DNA of 64,000 nt from contig NZ_JAAXCY010000011.1 in NCBI RefSeq assembly GCF_014230465.1, positions 186,001-250,000 of the forward strand, given 5' to 3'. The first letter of the stretch is position 1, and each line of letters begins with the position of its first letter. The translations under genes and the position numbers were made by a program. This document shows positions 18,829 to 27,381 of this stretch, one piece after another. Under the pieces are notes generated by a model. That model had not been told where the DNA came from. It worked only from the letters and a program-made list of their open reading frames with translations, and did no database searches. The stretch is from Pseudomonas cremoris. Lineage in GTDB: Bacteria; Pseudomonadota; Gammaproteobacteria; Pseudomonadales; Pseudomonadaceae.

Positions 18829-19388
18829 CGTGCGTGTCCTCCATCCTGCAGGGCGCTGCGAAAGCGCGTCCAATCAAAAGCCGGGCCTGGATCGGTCTTG
18901 CGTCCCGGCGCGATATCACTGTGACCACAAATGCGCTGGGGGGTGATACCTGGGTAGGCCGCCAACAACTGACGAGCCAGGTCGGTCAGCGACGCGTACT
19001 GGGCGTCAGTGAACGGCAGGTCATCGGTGCCCTCCAGTTCTATCCCCAAGGAAAAATCGTTGCAGGTTTCGCGACCTTCGAAACGCGAAACGCCGGCGTG
19101 CCAGGCCCGGTCGATACAGGACACAAACTGCGTCACGGTGCCGTCACGTTCAATCAGAAAATGCGCGGACACGCGTAGGTCAGCGATCCCTTCAAAGTAG
19201 GGATGCTCCGTGACATCCAGACGATTCTGGAAAAACTCCTGCACTTTACCGGTGGCGAACTGCGCCGGTGGCAAGCTGATGTTGTGCACCACCAACAGCG
19301 AGATCTCGCCTGCGGGGCGCTCGTTGAAGTTGGGAGAAGGGCAATGACGAATGCCCTGGCACCAACCGCTGGCGGGATCCAACTGCAT
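18825..19388 (-). CDS. ampD: N-acetylmuramyl-L-alanine amidase AmpD (1,6-anhydro specific)
   Basis: A 187-aa cytoplasmic zinc amidase that removes the peptide from anhydro-muropeptides during cell-wall recycling; loss of AmpD raises AmpC beta-lactamase in pseudomonads. Zinc ligands are H35 (V-V-H-N), H156 (C-G-H-S-D) and D166 (K-T-D-P-G), with catalytic E117 (L-G-I-E-L-E-G). The start at 19388 gives the standard length; a longer frame upstream runs into the DUF1631 gene and is rejected. It overlaps ampE by four bases. Confidence 0.94.
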   Translation of the reverse strand: MQLDPASGWCQGIRHCPSPNFNERPAGEISLLVVHNISLPPAQFATGKVQEFFQNRLDVTEHPYFEGIADLRVSAHFLIERDGTVTQFVSCIDRAWHAGVSRFEGRETCNDFSLGIELEGTDDLPFTDAQYASLTDLARQLLAAYPGITPQRICGHSDIAPGRKTDPGPAFDWTRFRSALQDGGHAR

Positions 19389-19449
19389 ACCGGTTCCTTG
19401 AACGAGACAAAGTATGACCAGTATGCCGCGTTCGACCCCGCGGTTGCGA

Positions 19450-21588
19450 TCACTTGCCGCGATTGAGTTGACGCAGCCTGCCAACCACCGCCGCCAGCGC
19501 CCGCTCGAACAATGGCCCTTCGTCCAAGCTATGCAGCGCGCCTCGCTTGAACGCCAGCGCCAGTTGGCCGGCACTCCGTTCCAGGACCTTGAGCCCCATG
19601 CGGCTGACGAAAATATAAGTGTTGGCCGGTGCCATGATCGCGGTGAGCTTGCAGCGTTGGGTGCTGACTTCGTGGTCGTCGAACTCCACCCAACCACCGA
19701 GCCGCAATTGATGAACCTTGAGCAGGTCCGGATCATTGTCTGGCAGATCTACAGCGAGCTCTGGCGACATGGCGCTGAGCACAAAAGGCTCGCGTATTTC
19801 GACCAACTCGTCGACACCCTCGGGCGCCTGGATGTGCAGGGCCTGCAAACGCAGGAAAAACTCACGGGTGCTGAAAGGATCGAACGCGGCGCTGGTCAGG
19901 CCGTCACGCAGCGCCTTGAGTAACTTCGGCACCTGCTCAATCAGCTCGGTGTTGCCCTGCTGGCTGACACTCCAGACCAACTCATCCAGGGTGCGCAACC
20001 CCGTTTGCCATTGCACCGACTGCTCACCGTACTTGAGGTTGGCGAGCAAGAGCACCTGGCTCCAGGCCTGCTGCAAGAACTGCAAGACGGAGCGCGGCAA
20101 GACCTTCCCCAACAAACGTCGATTCAGCACATCAGCCACTCGCTGGCGCACCGCCTCAGTACGCAAGCGTGCCTCCTCAGTGTCGCGGGTATGCTGTTCA
20201 AGCAACTCGCTACGCCGCCACTCTTCGGCGGTGAACACGCGGAACTCAGCCAACAGTTGGACAAAAATCGCTGGGTCGTCGACAAACTCGTTGAGCAAAC
20301 GCTGGACTGCCTGCTCGATGCGCAGGTACAGGGTGTCGCGCTGATAGTCATCGCGCGGGCTCCACGTCATGGCGGCAGCCGCGACCTCATTGAGCAGACG
20401 CCGCGCCGGGTGGCTGGCGCAGCTGAGAATGCTTTTGTCCAACACCGCGACTTTCAACACCGGGATCTGCAGGCGGGCGATCAACGCCTTGAAGGCGTTC
20501 GGCACCGTGCGGTCGTTACGGATAAATTCAAACAGCATCGCGATCAGGTTGATCACGTCTTCGTCCGCAGCCTCTACAACCCGTGATTTGCCGCTCTTGA
20601 CGCTGACTCGGGTGAGCAGCTGCTCAAGTTGGTTGCGCAGGTCAAAATCGTCTTCGGCGTCCGGCTCCGGCACATATTGCTGCAAATGCGAGAGCAGACG
20701 CAGCAGGTCTCGAGAGGAAATCGGCAGGGTTTCGGCGCCAGGCTCCAGGGTCGGCGAAACACTGCCGCGTACTGCAGTGAGCAGCCCTTGCAGGGCAGCA
20801 AACGCTTGCTGGCCGCTCTCACCAACAGGCTGATCAGCGTTCGACGCTTCCTCTTCACGCGGAAGTTCACGGGCCGCACGCCCACCCGGGCGCCGCGACG
20901 GCACAGCCTTGAGCCCAGGCAACACGCCAGTCGCAACCAGCAGTTGATTGGCTTCGCCGTACAATTGGTCGGCGTCGCTGAGCACGTACCTCTCAAAGAG
21001 CTTGAGCATGATCAGCTTGACGCGGATTTCTACGCCGAGACTGCGCCCTGCCCGCAGGAAGCATTCGCACAGCAACGCGGGCCCAAGGGGATTTTCACGG
21101 TCATCCAGGCGATTACCCAGCAGGGTACTCAAGCGCGTGGTGAGTTGCCCCAGGGCCAGACCGTCGCGGTGGCGCACACGGCCCAGCATGGCCTCAAGGG
21201 CCACGGCTTTTTCCAGCTCGTCCTTGGAAGTGCCCGGCGCGGTTTCGTAGGACACCACCGGCACCAATTGCCGCTCGCCACGCCCGGCCAGGCTCAGGCT
21301 GGCGAAGGCTTCGAAAAGCCGTTCCATGAACACGCGCTCGAAATTCTTGCGCTTGAGGCGCAAGTCACGCATGGCTTCGAAGAAAATATGATGGTCAACG
21401 TTGCTGCGAGCCTTATCCGCCATTTCGAACAACGTGTCATCGGCGTTATCGAACAGCTCCTGCAAACCTTGCTGCAACTGTTGCGCCGCTTTGTCGCGAA
21501 CCTGCAGCAACACCACCGGCAGTCGGGCGAGCGGCGATGGCGTGGCGTGTGCCTTGTTGATCGGCACCACCTTTCCGTCATTGTGCAT
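19450..21588 (-). CDS. DUF1631-family protein
   Basis: A 712-aa, mostly helical, soluble protein without signal peptide or membrane helices. From its size, composition and position between ampD and nadC it corresponds to the DUF1631 protein found there in P. aeruginosa. A charged low-complexity stretch occurs around residues 230-265. I recall c-di-GMP-linked or PilZ-like C-terminal parts in related proteins, but no diagnostic RxxxR motif is evident to me. Function unknown. The ATG has an AGGAGG ribosome-binding site. Confidence 0.78.
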   Translation of the reverse strand: MHNDGKVVPINKAHATPSPLARLPVVLLQVRDKAAQQLQQGLQELFDNADDTLFEMADKARSNVDHHIFFEAMRDLRLKRKNFERVFMERLFEAFASLSLAGRGERQLVPVVSYETAPGTSKDELEKAVALEAMLGRVRHRDGLALGQLTTRLSTLLGNRLDDRENPLGPALLCECFLRAGRSLGVEIRVKLIMLKLFERYVLSDADQLYGEANQLLVATGVLPGLKAVPSRRPGGRAARELPREEEASNADQPVGESGQQAFAALQGLLTAVRGSVSPTLEPGAETLPISSRDLLRLLSHLQQYVPEPDAEDDFDLRNQLEQLLTRVSVKSGKSRVVEAADEDVINLIAMLFEFIRNDRTVPNAFKALIARLQIPVLKVAVLDKSILSCASHPARRLLNEVAAAAMTWSPRDDYQRDTLYLRIEQAVQRLLNEFVDDPAIFVQLLAEFRVFTAEEWRRSELLEQHTRDTEEARLRTEAVRQRVADVLNRRLLGKVLPRSVLQFLQQAWSQVLLLANLKYGEQSVQWQTGLRTLDELVWSVSQQGNTELIEQVPKLLKALRDGLTSAAFDPFSTREFFLRLQALHIQAPEGVDELVEIREPFVLSAMSPELAVDLPDNDPDLLKVHQLRLGGWVEFDDHEVSTQRCKLTAIMAPANTYIFVSRMGLKVLERSAGQLALAFKRGALHSLDEGPLFERALAAVVGRLRQLNRGK

Positions 21589-21743
21589 CCTGGCCTCCTG
21601 AAACGGCGGTATTGGCAGACGTCAAAGCTATGACGCCAATTGCAAGGCGCGAGATTATCTTGCAAACGGGGGTCGTTACGCCAGTGCACTCTGCCATTTG
21701 GTCGTAAATGAGCAGGCCGCTGGGTTCAAACGCGCACTGCCCC

Positions 21744-21749
21744 TATAAT
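21744..21749 (+). promoter_or_regulatory. nadC -10 element
   Basis: A perfect TATAAT lies 28 bp upstream of the nadC ATG, with no good -35 at 16-18 bp upstream. A transcript would start only about 20 bases before the gene, leaving room for the GTGGAG ribosome-binding site at 21765-21770. Confidence 0.45.
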
Positions 21750-21776
21750 CGGGGCACTTTGTTTGTGGAGCCTGTT

Positions 21777-22625
21777 ATGCCGAATCTCCGTCTTGCCGAC
21801 CTCACCGCCGAAATCGAAGCCAACGTGCGCCGTGCACTGCTGGAAGACATCGGCAGTGGCGACATCACCGCGCAGTTGATCCCGGCCGAACGGCTGGCCA
21901 CAGCCACGATCATCACCCGTGATGCGGCTGTTATCAGCGGTACGGCCTGGGTGGATGCCGTGTTCCGCCAACTGGACCCACGGGTTGCCGTGCATTGGCA
22001 GGTGGCCGACGGCGAACGCGTAAGCCCCAACCAGGTGTTGTTCCACCTCGAAGGCCCGGCGCGGTCGCTGCTGAGTGGCGAACGTTGCGCGCTGAATTTT
22101 CTGCAACTGCTGTCCGGCGTTGCGACTCGCGCCCAGTACCTGGCGGATTTCGTCGGCAGCACTCAAGTCAAGCTGCTGGACACCCGCAAAACCCTGCCCG
22201 GCCTGCGCCTGGCGCAGAAGTACGCGGTAACCTGCGGCGGCTGCCACAACCATCGCATCGGGCTGTATGACGCTTTCCTTATCAAGGAAAACCATATCGC
22301 TGCCTGCGGTGGCATCGCCCAAGCCATCAGCGCCGCCCACAAGATCGCACCAGGCAAGCCGGTTGAAATCGAAGTGGAAAGCCTGGAAGAACTGCGCGAA
22401 GCACTGGCGGCGGGCGCCGACATCATCATGCTCGATGAGCTGAGCCTGGAAGACATGCGTGAAGCCGTGCGCCTGACCGGCGGCAAGGCCAAGCTGGAAG
22501 CCAGCGGCGGGATCAATGAAAGCACCCTGCTGCCCATTGCTGAAACCGGGGTGGACTACATCTCCATCGGTGCAATGACCAAGGACGTGAAGGCAGTGGA
22601 TTTGTCGATGCGCCTAAGCATCTAA
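21777..22625 (+). CDS. nadC: Nicotinate-nucleotide pyrophosphorylase (quinolinate phosphoribosyltransferase)
   Basis: A 282-aa enzyme that makes nicotinate mononucleotide from quinolinate and PRPP in de novo NAD synthesis. Recognisable segments are E-D-I-G-S-G-D-I-T near residue 21, the substrate-binding [10 protein letters not shown] near 138, the G-G-C-H-N-H-R turn, and E-V-E-S-L-E-E-L near 199. The ATG at 21777 fits the family length. It is divergent from the DUF1631 gene and convergent with the small gene at 22677, with a REP hairpin at its 3' end. Confidence 0.95.
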   Translation: MPNLRLADLTAEIEANVRRALLEDIGSGDITAQLIPAERLATATIITRDAAVISGTAWVDAVFRQLDPRVAVHWQVADGERVSPNQVLFHLEGPARSLLSGERCALNFLQLLSGVATRAQYLADFVGSTQVKLLDTRKTLPGLRLAQKYAVTCGGCHNHRIGLYDAFLIKENHIAACGGIAQAISAAHKIAPGKPVEIEVESLEELREALAAGADIIMLDELSLEDMREAVRLTGGKAKLEASGGINESTLLPIAETGVDYISIGAMTKDVKAVDLSMRLSI

Positions 22626-22634
22626 GGCCTTGTA

Positions 22635-22672
22635 GTGAGCGGGCTTGCCCCGCGCTGGGCAAACCCGCTCAC
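22635..22672. repeat. REP-like hairpin, possible bidirectional terminator
   Basis: GTGAGCGGGCTTGCCC and GGGCAAACCCGCTCAC pair at 15 of 16 positions around a CGCGCT loop. The element lies between the convergent ends of nadC and the next gene. Its core GAGCGGGCTTGC resembles the REPIN arms, but the architecture differs and there is no U-run. Confidence 0.75.
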
Positions 22673-22676
22673 TCAT

Positions 22677-22982
22677 TCAGACGACGAGATCATTCATCTC
22701 GCAATACTCGTCCCATTCAACCCCCAGCACCTCCGCTGCCTCTTTGTGCAAGGCCAGCCGTGCCGCTTCGAACTCTTCCGGTGTCGAGGTGTACTTGAGG
22801 GTCAGTTCCCAAGGCTGATAGCCCTGGCTTTCGGCCTCGTCCTCGAATGCCCACTGGATCTGGTCACGCTGATCATCAGCGCTTAGATCCTTGATCTCTT
22901 CTTTAAGCTGCGGCGATTCCTCGAGGTATTTTTCGAGGGCTGCTTGATGCCGAACTTCCTGGGTCATTTCAGTCGTGGTCAT
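22677..22982 (-). CDS. Small acidic protein, probable DUF6388 family
   Basis: A 101-aa soluble protein rich in Glu and Asp, predicted helical, with no signal peptide or membrane helix. It begins M-T-T-T-E-M-T-Q-E-V-R-H and has the middle W-A-F-E-D-E-A-E-S-Q-G-Y. I believe it belongs to the Pseudomonas DUF6388 family, but this is from memory and no function is known. The ATG at 22982 has AAAGAG nearby as a weak ribosome-binding site. It is monocistronic and convergent to nadC. Confidence 0.72.
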   Translation of the reverse strand: MTTTEMTQEVRHQAALEKYLEESPQLKEEIKDLSADDQRDQIQWAFEDEAESQGYQPWELTLKYTSTPEEFEAARLALHKEAAEVLGVEWDEYCEMNDLVV

Positions 22983-23133
22983 GTTGTTCTCTTTGGATCG
23001 AGGAATGGGGATGCATCTGGGTCATCAAGGTTGCGCAGATACAAAAGAGCGGGCACGAATGCCGGCACGTCTGGCCTTCAGAACCATTCTGGGATCATCT
23101 GAAAACATTGCCTTTGGAACAGTGTTGCCTCTT

Positions 23134-23206
23134 TGCCCGAGACAGGAATCGAACCTGCGACCTTCGCGTTACGAGTGCGCTGCTCTACCGGCTGAGCTAC
23201 ACGGGC
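23134..23206 (-). tRNA. tRNA-Thr (CGT anticodon)
   Basis: The minus strand folds into a 73-nt cloverleaf: acceptor G-C-C-C-G-T-G with its partner at the 3' end, D-arm GCTC/GAGC, anticodon CGT at 23173-23171, T-arm GCAGG/CCTGT with TTCGATT loop. A-C at positions 31-39 and U-U at 6-67 are mismatched. No CCA is encoded after the discriminator A, unlike the other four tRNAs in this window. P. aeruginosa has a tRNA-Thr at the same place beside the pilin locus. Confidence 0.85.
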
Positions 23207-23254
23207 GGTGGGCTAAAGCTAGCACCGCATTGGGCGTCCGGCAACTTGCGGCCT

Positions 23255-24655
23255 TCAGCGGGCAATCACGCCCTGGGCCCAGAAACGCGGCTGCAACAAG
23301 TTGTCATGGGTGCTTAGGTACTGCTGCTGGGCTTGATTGATCTGAGGCAGGTCGCGAACGACAATAAAGACCAACAGACCAACGGACACTACCGTCAGCG
23401 CTTTCCACACGCCCCAAGCCAACGGCAACGCCGTCGGTGCCGGGGTTCGCCATACATGCAGCGCCATCAGCCAGCCCACCACCAACGCCAGCCATACCTG
23501 GGAATTGGGCATCACGATCACGCCATCGACCATCGACTGCACCAACGCCGCGATCAATGCGGCAAGCAGGCATAGCCGCAACAGGTCTGCACGCTTGGTA
23601 GACAGCATCCGTTCACGCACCTCAGCCACCGTGGCCCAACCGCCCCGCCACGCCAAAACCGCAACGCACAACGCCGATGGCACACCCCACTCGCTGGTCC
23701 ATTGCAAAATGGCCTGATGAGGATGGGCGGCAGTCTTGTTGGCAATATCGGCAAAGTGCATCGGCCCGAAGCCCAGCCAAGGACGCTCTACGAGCATATG
23801 CCACGCCTGCCACCAGATCGGGCCACGACCCGACAGCGAGGTGGTAAGGCGGTCACTGGCAGCGCTGGCGATCTCGACCCCCAAATAGCCCGCCAGCACC
23901 GTGAATACCGCCCCGTACAACAACACCCCGCCAACCACCGCAGCCAGTTGCCACCCCAACCAGCGTCGCCCCGAAGGCCCCAGCGCCGCCAAGACCACAC
24001 CCGCGACGACCATGCCAAGCCAGGTGCCACGTGTACCACCACTGATAGCGATCAACCACCAGACGCACAGCAACGCAAACACCGCGCCTCGCCAGGCGCG
24101 TGAAACATTGGGGATCAGCAAAGGCAGCGCCAGCAGTGGCAAGGTGAATGTCTGGAACTGGCCGTAGAAGCGCTTGTTGGAAAAACCGGACAGCAGCGAA
24201 TCAGGGTCGAGCGTTGACGCGCCACTGGTGAATGCGAGCCCGCCTGCGTGCAGGTATTGGATCGACTTGATCAGGCACAGTCCCGTCACCACCAGGATCA
24301 GGGTCCGGTCCAACGCTTCGCCGCCGTGACGACGGAGCAGGGCAAATGCCACCGCGATCGCCCCACAACTGATAAACACCGCCATCTCGGTGAACGCCCA
24401 AAGGGGCTGGTGGGCCAGCACCGAGGACAGCAACCCAAGCGCGATGATCAGCGCCAGGCCCAGGGCGGTCGGCCGGTCCACCAACCGCTCACTGGGGGCG
24501 ACCGACAGTCCATACAGCACTGCGCAAAACCCGATGGCAACTTGCATCACCCGCTGCAGGTCGTGCCCACTGAACGGAACACACACCCCAACGACCAACA
24601 GGCACACCGTTAATACCAGGAAAACTTTGCCACGTTGCTGTACGGATAACGCCAT
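23255..24655 (-). CDS. O-antigen-ligase/PglL-like membrane protein, candidate pilin glycosyltransferase
   Basis: A 466-aa protein with about ten to twelve hydrophobic helices. The central periplasmic loop near residue 295-325 has G-F-G-P-M-H-F-A-D followed by A-H-P-H-Q-A-I-L-Q-W, typical of Wzy/WaaL/PglL O-oligosaccharyltransferases, and another feature is S-G-G-T-R-G-T-W-L-G. It lies directly after pilA and before tRNA-Thr, the position of tfpO (pilO) in group I P. aeruginosa strains, so it probably attaches a glycan to pilin. A role as O-antigen ligase cannot be excluded. Confidence 0.8.
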   Translation of the reverse strand: MALSVQQRGKVFLVLTVCLLVVGVCVPFSGHDLQRVMQVAIGFCAVLYGLSVAPSERLVDRPTALGLALIIALGLLSSVLAHQPLWAFTEMAVFISCGAIAVAFALLRRHGGEALDRTLILVVTGLCLIKSIQYLHAGGLAFTSGASTLDPDSLLSGFSNKRFYGQFQTFTLPLLALPLLIPNVSRAWRGAVFALLCVWWLIAISGGTRGTWLGMVVAGVVLAALGPSGRRWLGWQLAAVVGGVLLYGAVFTVLAGYLGVEIASAASDRLTTSLSGRGPIWWQAWHMLVERPWLGFGPMHFADIANKTAAHPHQAILQWTSEWGVPSALCVAVLAWRGGWATVAEVRERMLSTKRADLLRLCLLAALIAALVQSMVDGVIVMPNSQVWLALVVGWLMALHVWRTPAPTALPLAWGVWKALTVVSVGLLVFIVVRDLPQINQAQQQYLSTHDNLLQPRFWAQGVIAR

Positions 24656-24690
24656 CAGCCACCTCTACGTCCATGCAGATGGTTTAGCAG

Positions 24691-25110
24691 TTATGCGCCG
24701 TTGGTGCCGCACCCCTTGGCAACATATTTTTCTTCAGCGGTCGTGGTGCAGGCCCAGCCGGTGGTGGCGCTGCGTGTGAGGGTGATGGTTTTGTTCAGCA
24801 CCGGCGCCGGGGCATCGATAATTTCGCAACTGATCGCGCCGGCGCCGGTGGCCACGTCGCCTGTCACGGCGATCTTGCAGTTGGCGGTGGTGTCACCAGT
24901 GCCACCGATCAACGCCAGGGTCGGCACGGTGCCTTGGTTGATAGTGGATTCGTACCCGGCTTTAAGCGCCGTAATTTCTGCCAGGCCGGCGGTGAACTTG
25001 GCCTTGGCCTGATGGGTGGTGTACATCGGCAGGCCAATGGTGGCCAAAATGCCGATGATTGCAACGACGATCAACAACTCGATCAGGGTAAAACCTTTTT
25101 GACGTATCAC
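24691..25110 (-). CDS. pilA: Type IV pilin PilA
   Basis: A 139-aa major-type pilin. The leader M-I-R-Q-K-G is cleaved before F-T-L-I-E-L-L, the PilD site, with Glu5 of the mature protein present. The N-terminal helix leads into a globular domain with cysteines at 78, 95, 121 and 134; C121-C134 would close a 12-residue C-terminal disulfide loop as in P. aeruginosa pilins. I prefer the GTG at 25110, seven bases after GGAG, over an in-frame GTG six bases upstream. It is divergent from pilC. The C-terminus is G-T-N-G-A. Confidence 0.93.
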   Translation of the reverse strand: MIRQKGFTLIELLIVVAIIGILATIGLPMYTTHQAKAKFTAGLAEITALKAGYESTINQGTVPTLALIGGTGDTTANCKIAVTGDVATGAGAISCEIIDAPAPVLNKTITLTRSATTGWACTTTAEEKYVAKGCGTNGA

Positions 25111-25309
25111 ATTCACTCTCCAGGATAGAACTCATGACGAGGCGCGTCCTGCGCCCCGCGTTGTGCAGCGGCGCCAGTGTACTCATCCACAAGCGCCCCA
25201 GCGCCTGCAAGACGCACATTCTGACATTTTATCCTCCGTTACCGGCCAGCCCAAAGTCGTCACCTGACTAAGCTATAAATCTTCGACGACCTCTGTGCGG
25301 AACCATGAG

Positions 25310-26518
25310 ATGGATAACGCTTCGACGCTGTACGCCTGGGAAGGCACCAACCGCAAAGGCCGCCGGGTATCCGGGCAAACCCGCGGGCACAACCCCGCCC
25401 TGATCAAGGCCCAACTGCGCCAACAAGGCATCAACCCCGGGCGTGTGCGCAGGCAGCTGGCGGCGCTACCTAACCTTGCCCCATCAATCAAAGCCGCGGA
25501 CATTACCCTGTTCACTCGCCAATTGGCCACCTTGCTCCGGGCAGGGATCCCTCTGCTGCAAGCGTTCGACATCATCAGCGAAGGCTTTGACAACCGCCTC
25601 GTACGCGCACTGGTGCTGGGCCTGAAACAGGAAATCGCCAGCGGCAGTAGCCTTGCCGGCGCCTTGCGCAAACAACCGCGTCATTTCGATCCGTTGTATT
25701 GCAACCTGGTGGCCGCTGGCGAACAGTCCGGAGCACTTGAAACGCTGTTGGAACGTGTCGCGATCCACCGGGAAAAGGGTGAGCAGCTCAGGGCCAAAAT
25801 CAAAAAAGCCATGACCTACCCGGTTGCGGTACTGGTGGTTGCAAGCGTGGTTACTGGCGTGTTGTTGATCCATGTGGTGCCGCAGTTCCAGCATCTTTTC
25901 GCCGGGGTGGACAGCAAGTTGCCCAGTTTCACCTTGCAGGTCATCGCGCTCTCCGAGTTCATGCAGCACGCCTGGTGGATGATGGCGCTGGGGCTGGCCG
26001 GAGCGGGTATGGGGTTACGCAAGACTTATCAAACCTGTCCCGATTTCCGCCACCGGATGGACGCCGGTTTGTTGAAAATGCCCCTGACAGGCAAACTGCT
26101 GAAAAATTCGGCCGTGGCCCGCTATGCCCGCACGCTGTCCACCACCTTTGCGGCTGGCGTGCCGCTGGTGCAAGCGCTGGATTCAGTGGCGGGGGCAGCG
26201 GGAAATGAGCCGTTCAGACAGGCAATCGAGCATATGCGTCACGATGTATCCACTGGCATGCAGTTAAATCAATCCATGGCCAGCAGCGGCCTGTTTCCTG
26301 GCATGGCGATCCAGATGACGGCAATCGGCGAAGAGTCAGGCACCCTGGACCACATGCTGGATAAAGTCGCCAGTCATTACGAGACTGAGGTAGACAACCA
26401 GGTCGACACCCTCACCAGCCTGATGGAGCCTCTGATCATGGTGGTATTGGGCGGCATTGTCGGCGCACTGGTCATCGCCATGTACCTGCCGGTGTTTCAG
26501 TTGGGGAGCGCATTTTGA
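25310..26518 (+). CDS. pilC: Type IV pilus inner-membrane platform protein PilC
   Basis: A 402-aa GspF-family polytopic protein, the platform on which pilins are assembled. It has the usual two repeated cytoplasmic domains (each with F-T-R-Q-L-A-T-L-L-R-A-G or Y-A-R-T-L-S-T-T-F-A-A-G) and three main hydrophobic helices near 180-200, 225-245 and the C-terminus. The start is uncertain: ATG at 25310, or GTG at 25295. The ATPase gene pilB, normally between pilA and pilC, is absent. It overlaps pilD by three bases. Confidence 0.92.
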   Translation: MDNASTLYAWEGTNRKGRRVSGQTRGHNPALIKAQLRQQGINPGRVRRQLAALPNLAPSIKAADITLFTRQLATLLRAGIPLLQAFDIISEGFDNRLVRALVLGLKQEIASGSSLAGALRKQPRHFDPLYCNLVAAGEQSGALETLLERVAIHREKGEQLRAKIKKAMTYPVAVLVVASVVTGVLLIHVVPQFQHLFAGVDSKLPSFTLQVIALSEFMQHAWWMMALGLAGAGMGLRKTYQTCPDFRHRMDAGLLKMPLTGKLLKNSAVARYARTLSTTFAAGVPLVQALDSVAGAAGNEPFRQAIEHMRHDVSTGMQLNQSMASSGLFPGMAIQMTAIGEESGTLDHMLDKVASHYETEVDNQVDTLTSLMEPLIMVVLGGIVGALVIAMYLPVFQLGSAF

Positions 26519-27381
26519 GTGCGCTGCTGAGTGAACACCCGCTGGCCTTCGTGCTGCTCGCGTTGGTATTGGGATTGATCGTCGGCAGTTTTCTCAACGT
26601 GCTGGTGTGGCGCCTGCCAAAGATGCTTGAGCGCGAATGGCGCGCCCAGGCCCACGAAGTACTCGGCCTACCTGCAGAGCCTGCCGGGCCGACCTACAAC
26701 CTCATGCATCCCAACTCTTGCTGCCCGCACTGCAATCACCCCATTCGGCCCTGGGAAAACATCCCACTGCTCAGTTATCTGATACTTCGGGGTCGTTGCG
26801 CGCATTGCCGGGCGGCGATCAGCCTGCGCTATCCATTCACGGAACTGACGTGCGGGCTGATCTCGGCATTCGTGGCCTGGCATTTCGGCTTCGGCTGGCA
26901 GGCAGGTGCGGTCATGCTGCTGAGCTGGGGGTTGCTGGCGATGAGCCTGATCGATGCCGACCATCAATTGCTGCCCGATGTATTGGTGCTGCCGCTGCTG
27001 TGGCTGGGACTGATCGTCAACGGGTTCGGCTTGCTGACCACGCTGCCCGACGCCTTGTGGGGCGCCGTGATCGGATACATGAGCCTGTGGAGCGTGTTCT
27101 GGCTATTCAAGCTGGCCACCGGCAAGGATGGCATGGGCCACGGTGACTTCAAGTTGATGGCGTTGCTGGGGGCCTGGGGCGGCTGGCAGATCCTGCCAAT
27201 GACGCTGTTGATGTCGTCGTTGGTTGGGGTGTTTGTCGGGTTGATACTGATGCGGATACGCAAGACGCAGGCGTCGGCTCCGATGCCATTTGGTCCATAT
27301 CTGGCGATTGCCGGCTGGATTGCATTGCTCTGGGGTGGTCAAATAACCGACTTCTATTTGCAGTCTGTCGGTTTCAGATGA
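26515..27381 (+). CDS. pilD: Prepilin peptidase/N-methyltransferase PilD
   Basis: A 288-aa membrane aspartic protease that cleaves and methylates prepilins and type II pseudopilins. The cytoplasmic zinc motif has C70/C73 and C95/C98. Catalytic aspartates are D149 (L-I-D-A-D-H) and D211 in the G-H-G-D-F-K motif. A TTG start overlaps the pilC stop and has GGGGAG six bases upstream. It also overlaps coaE by four bases, so pilC-pilD-coaE-yacG forms a coupled operon. PilD could also serve a type II secretion system elsewhere, which may explain its retention. Confidence 0.93.
   Translation: MSALLSEHPLAFVLLALVLGLIVGSFLNVLVWRLPKMLEREWRAQAHEVLGLPAEPAGPTYNLMHPNSCCPHCNHPIRPWENIPLLSYLILRGRCAHCRAAISLRYPFTELTCGLISAFVAWHFGFGWQAGAVMLLSWGLLAMSLIDADHQLLPDVLVLPLLWLGLIVNGFGLLTTLPDALWGAVIGYMSLWSVFWLFKLATGKDGMGHGDFKLMALLGAWGGWQILPMTLLMSSLVGVFVGLILMRIRKTQASAPMPFGPYLAIAGWIALLWGGQITDFYLQSVGFR

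Noticed and set aside
18825..19736. N-terminally extended version of ampD
   Set aside because: The extension runs antiparallel-frame through the 3' part of the upstream DUF1631 gene; starting at 19388 gives the standard AmpD length.
22983..23133. Additional gene or small RNA between the DUF6388-type gene and tRNA-Thr
   Set aside because: The 151-bp gap has no reading frame with a credible start and ribosome-binding site, and no clear hairpin with a U-run.
25111..25309. Sigma-54 promoter upstream of pilA
   Set aside because: I looked for TGGCAC-N5-TTGC on the minus strand. TGGC occurs at a few places, but none has TGC at the right spacing.
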